DNA of 64,000 bases from the NCBI RefSeq assembly GCF_014642655.1, contig NZ_BMIR01000002.1, forward strand, positions 113,025 through 177,024, written 5' to 3'. Shown piece after piece: positions 61,305 to 64,000 of this stretch; position 1 is the stretch's first letter; every line of letters starts with the position of its first letter. The notes under the pieces are model-generated. The model did not search any database. It was not told where the DNA came from and saw only the letters and a list, made by a program, of their open reading frames with translations. Origin of the DNA: Pullulanibacillus camelliae. GTDB taxonomy: Bacteria > Bacillota > Bacilli > Bacillales > Sporolactobacillaceae. A program made the translations under genes and the position numbers.

Positions 61305-61563
61305 AAAAGTATAAAATTTCTGATCATGAGGACAGCAAACGTTTCTGCTCCATGCCGCTCGCTTTCCGCGGGGGAGTGATAAGCCCTTTGCGCCGCGCGT
61401 TGCGGGGTCTTACCGATTTCCTACTTCACGCAGGACTCTCGTATTGCATCATGAGTCAGCGGCGCTCCAATCCGCTTGACCAGGCAATGAAGCCTCTTCC
61501 ATATCTGATGATGCTCTTATAGCTAGACCAGGACCGGGCACGCTTTTAAGCCTGGTTTTTCTC
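61305..61563. repeat. Interspersed repeat B, copy 3
   Basis: A diverged copy. AGTATAAAATTTCTGATCAT marks the 5' end, GCTTTCCGCGGG and GCATCATGAGTCAGCGGCG the middle, and an ACCGGGC...GCCTGGTTTTTC terminator the 3' end. The left arm of the 5' hairpin is lost. Confidence 0.75.
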
Positions 61564-61564
61564 A

Positions 61565-61713
61565 TGATTAGAATGTATAACTTTGCGGGATGTCCTTATA
61601 AGTATGCCTTGGCTTTTGCAACATGAAGATTGCCAACAACATTAGTGTATGATTTGAAAGATCACATCAGGCTGTGCCTAGCGAAGTGGTGAAGTATAAT
61701 CTAAGCTTTTTTA
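61565..61713. repeat. Interspersed repeat A, copy 4 (degenerate)
   Basis: TTAGAATGTATAACTTTGC, then TTAGTGTATGAT, GATCACATCAGG and AGCGAAGTGGTG appear in the same order as in repeat A, with several indels. Confidence 0.6.
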
Positions 61714-61752
61714 ATTTAAAATAAGAAAATATTAAAAAGTCATAAAATAATG

Positions 61753-61816
61753 TTGTGATTCAAAACAAATCATGATATTATCAAATTAAATCATAATAAA
61801 TCATTAAAATTCATAA
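61753..61816 (+). promoter_or_regulatory. Promoter with phased direct repeats before the DeoR gene
   Basis: TTGTGA (61753-61758), 17 bases, TATTAT (61776-61781) form a promoter. AAATCAT occurs at 61767, 61788 and 61798, and AATTCAT at 61808; the last three start exactly 10 bases apart. DeoR-type regulators commonly bind direct repeats on one helix face, so this is probably the autoregulatory operator. Confidence 0.55.
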
Positions 61817-61853
61817 AATGATCAAAGTAAATCAAAATAATAGGTGATTAAAT

Positions 61854-62642
61854 ATGCTTCCAATTGAACGCTTAGAAAAGATTTTAGAGTATGTAGATGA
61901 AAAAGGAACAGTCAATATCCAAGAATTAACTGAAGTGTTTAATGTCTCCAAACCAACTGTACTTAGGGACTTAAAGGAATTAGAGGGGCAAGATTTGATT
62001 ATTCGAGTGCATGGTGGGGCAACAAGTAAAAGGAGAAAAGGCACCAATTTTGAGCCTAAAAATGCGGTAAAAGAAAAAGAAGCAAGAGAAGAGAAAGAAA
62101 GCATAGCAGAGATGGCTCTTAAGCATATTCATTCAGGTGAGACAGTCATTTTGGATACCGGTTCAACAACATTGATGCTAGCAACGAAGATGCTTTCGGT
62201 GAAAAATGTAACTGTAATCACCAATGATATAAAAATAGCAATGATTCTTAGTGATAATGACGATATTGATCTCGTCGTTATCGGTGGGCAAAAAAGAAAG
62301 GGGGTTTATAGTCTAATAGGCCCACTAGCTGAAAATGTATTAAAACAATTAAATGTTGATAAGGTCTTTTTAGGAGCTGATGCTGTTGATTTTAAAAAGG
62401 GAATAACCAATTCCAATATTGAAGAGCTCAATATCAAAAGGGCAATGCTCTCTGTTGCCCAAGAAAATATTTTGCTCGTAGACAGCAGTAAATTTAATAA
62501 AACGGGTTTTGCAAAAATTGCCGACTTGGACATTTTAGATAGGATCCTCACTGATGATTGCATTTCTGAAGAGGATGTTCAAATGCTTCAAGAGCGTCAA
62601 ATCATGGTAGAGACACCCCGTGTTGGGCTAGAAAACAAATAG
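61854..62642 (+). CDS. DeoR family transcriptional regulator
   Basis: A 262-residue repressor with an N-terminal DeoR winged helix (LPIERLEKILEYVDEKGTVN, then FNVSKPTVLRDLKELE) and a C-terminal sugar-phosphate-binding DeoR domain (about 75-235). The effector domain motifs LDTGSTT and SLIGP are present. It is the first gene of an operon with BtpA-like and galactitol-type PTS genes, so its effector is probably a phosphorylated sugar or polyol taken in by that PTS. Confidence 0.9.
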   Translation: MLPIERLEKILEYVDEKGTVNIQELTEVFNVSKPTVLRDLKELEGQDLIIRVHGGATSKRRKGTNFEPKNAVKEKEAREEKESIAEMALKHIHSGETVILDTGSTTLMLATKMLSVKNVTVITNDIKIAMILSDNDDIDLVVIGGQKRKGVYSLIGPLAENVLKQLNVDKVFLGADAVDFKKGITNSNIEELNIKRAMLSVAQENILLVDSSKFNKTGFAKIADLDILDRILTDDCISEEDVQMLQERQIMVETPRVGLENK

Positions 62643-62665
62643 GATTAGATAGAGGAGAGAATACG

Positions 62666-63472
62666 ATGACTTGGTTAAAAGAAATAATAGGTTCAGAGAA
62701 AACAATTATTGCTATGTGCCATTTTCAACCCTTACCTGGAGACCCATCTTACAATAAAGATAAGGGCATGGAGTATGTTGTAGAAATGGCGAGAAAGGAT
62801 CTTTGGGCCTTGCAGCGAGGGGGCGTTGATGCCGTTATGTTCTCCAATGAGTTTAGTCTCCCTTATTTGACAAAGGTTGAACCAGAAACTGTGGCTGCAA
62901 TGGCGCGAATTATCGGTGAATTAATGAGTGAAATTGAGATTCCATTCGGCGTGAATGTTTTATGGGATGGAAAGCTTTCCCTTGATTTAGCAGCCGCTAC
63001 AGGAGCAAAGTTTGTACGTGAAATTTTTACAGGAACTTATGCCAGTGACTTTGGAATTTGGGATACAAATGTTGGAGAAACCGTAAGGCACCAGCATCAC
63101 ATCGGTGCTGAAAAGGTGAAATTGTTGTTTAATATTTTGCCTGAAGCCGCAAAGTATATTGCCGATCGTGATATAGAAGAGATTGCGAAATCCACTGTCT
63201 TTAACAATAGACCCGATGCTTTATGTGTTTCTGGATTGACAGCGGGAGCAAAAACCGATTTGCAAATATTAAAAAAGGTTAAAAATATTGTTCCTGAAAC
63301 AGTTGTCCTGGCCAATACAGGAGTAACAATAGATAACCTAGAGGAACAGCTGAGCATTGCTGATGGTGCAGTTGTGGGCACGGCATTTAAATATGAAGGA
63401 AAGTTCGAAAATCATGTAGACCAAAAAAGAGTAGAAGCGTTTATGAAAAAGGCGAAGGCGTTTCGTTCTTAG
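62666..63472 (+). CDS. BtpA/SgcQ family protein
   Basis: A 268-residue TIM-barrel protein of the BtpA/SgcQ family. It has IAMCHFQPLPGDP at the N-terminus, GVNVLWD near the middle and VLANTGVT with VGTAFKYEG at the C-terminus, as in phosphate-binding barrels. E. coli sgcQ lies in a PTS operon of unknown substrate; BtpA was named for photosystem I biogenesis, but its biochemistry is unclear. GAGGAGAG precedes the ATG. Its place between a DeoR gene and a PTS suggests an aldolase- or epimerase-like step in the pathway. Confidence 0.85.
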   Translation: MTWLKEIIGSEKTIIAMCHFQPLPGDPSYNKDKGMEYVVEMARKDLWALQRGGVDAVMFSNEFSLPYLTKVEPETVAAMARIIGELMSEIEIPFGVNVLWDGKLSLDLAAATGAKFVREIFTGTYASDFGIWDTNVGETVRHQHHIGAEKVKLLFNILPEAAKYIADRDIEEIAKSTVFNNRPDALCVSGLTAGAKTDLQILKKVKNIVPETVVLANTGVTIDNLEEQLSIADGAVVGTAFKYEGKFENHVDQKRVEAFMKKAKAFRS

Positions 63473-63530
63473 CACTCAAATTTATCAAAAAAAGATTTTA
63501 ATCTATAAAAATATTAAGGGGGAAAACAAA

Positions 63531-63809
63531 TTGAAAAATGTCATAGTGGCTTGTGGCGGGGGAATTGCGACATCAACAATTATTGCGGATAAAGTACGGG
63601 CGGTATTGGATGAAGCAAATATTGAGTATACTATCACTCAATGTACTTTATCGGAGTTGACTTATGAAGTCAGTTCAGCAGATTTGATTGTAACGAGTAT
63701 GAAGGTTGAGACAGATTTTGGTGTACCCAATGTCTTAGGAGCACCCTTTTTGACTGGATTAGGTGAAGAGGAAACAAAGGAAAAGATTATAGAGATTCTG
63801 TCAAGGTAG
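63531..63809 (+). CDS. PTS galactitol-type IIB component
   Basis: A 92-residue cytoplasmic phosphotransfer protein. The phospho-cysteine is C8 in VACGGGIATST, the P-loop-like signature of GatB/SgcB. The start is TTG at 63531 after AAGGGGG. It accepts phosphate from a IIA component, expected beyond the window, and phosphorylates the sugar carried by the IIC encoded next. Confidence 0.88.
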   Translation: MKNVIVACGGGIATSTIIADKVRAVLDEANIEYTITQCTLSELTYEVSSADLIVTSMKVETDFGVPNVLGAPFLTGLGEEETKEKIIEILSR

Positions 63810-63842
63810 GTTAAAAAACTAAATAAATGAGGGGGAAAAACG

Positions 63843-64000
63843 ATGCATGCTGCAATGAATTATATTTTATCCCTTGGAGGGACCATTTTTGTACCGATAG
63901 TTTTGATTATCATTGGTCTTTTATTTCGGTTAAGCATTTTAAAATCTATTAAAGCAGCAGCAACTGTTGGTATCGGATTTTTAGGACTTAATTTAGTTGT
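63843..64000 (+). CDS. PTS galactitol-type IIC permease (partial, cut by window end)
   Basis: The first 52 residues are visible: MHAAMNYILSLGGTIFVPIV, followed by a basic loop and a second hydrophobic segment, the N-terminal pattern of GatC/SgcC membrane components. GAGGGGGA is 7 bases before the ATG. It follows the IIB gene by 33 bases. Confidence 0.8.
   Translation, partial: MHAAMNYILSLGGTIFVPIVLIIIGLLFRLSILKSIKAAATVGIGFLGLNLV

Overview
The window looks like chromosomal DNA of a low-to-mid GC Firmicute of the order Bacillales. Shine-Dalgarno sites are strong (AGGAGG-like), TTG and GTG starts are frequent, and many genes have Bacillus subtilis counterparts: adhR/adhA, yncB-like nuclease, aadK-like gene, pspA-ydjGHI and a DUF4023 small protein. 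Family level cannot be fixed from the sequence; a Sporolactobacillaceae-like bacillus is a guess. No rRNA, tRNA, CRISPR array or prophage was seen.

Layout. 1-0.9 kb: debris with an IS1380-type transposase remnant. 0.9-7 kb: an oxidoreductase pair, a broken NUDIX gene, a BlaI-type repressor with a short M56 membrane protease, a DsbA/BdbD-like thiol oxidoreductase that shares the repressor's operator, and a MerR regulator divergent from a zinc alcohol dehydrogenase. 7.4-20.2 kb: MATE exporter, two tiny genes, aldo/keto reductases, a fructose/mannose-type PTS operon with its PRD activator, an MFS sugar porter, a deleted aldo/keto reductase and a D-lyxose isomerase. 20.4-27.3 kb: XRE-cupin regulator divergent from a LysE exporter, DinB-like protein, membrane-anchored nuclease operon, and an ABC-2-like membrane protein with a PadR regulator.

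27.9-36.8 kb is a DNA-defence and repair block: type III modification and restriction subunits, RecQ only 40 bases behind them, and a stand-alone HsdR-N nuclease-like protein, with a holin-like toxin remnant next to it. 37.1-41.0 kb is a SigW-type envelope-stress operon (pspA, ydjG, ydjH, ydjI) whose leader carries an interspersed repeat. 41.1-51.7 kb holds a tRNA deacylase, an Erm-like methylase relic and a LacI-controlled sugar or sugar-acid locus: ABC transporter without its ATPase, two VOC proteins, an enolase-superfamily enzyme, a Gfo/Idh/MocA dehydrogenase, a TIM-barrel isomerase and an SDR. 51.7-60.9 kb has a pyruvate/2-oxoacid decarboxylase, aldo/keto reductase, GPP34 protein, aminoglycoside 6-adenylyltransferase, a second SDR, a tartrate/D-malate dehydrogenase and a flavin amine oxidase. 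61.8-64 kb starts a DeoR-controlled galactitol-type PTS operon with a BtpA/SgcQ protein, cut by the window end.

Three families of non-coding interspersed repeats (called A, B and C here) sit between genes, often at operon ends. B is framed by a hairpin at one end and a terminator at the other. Several pseudogenes (IS1380, NUDIX, aldo/keto reductase, erm, toxin) lie between otherwise healthy operons. Regulatory sites could be paired with neighbouring regulators for BlaI, MerR, LacI, DeoR, PRD, PadR and XRE families.
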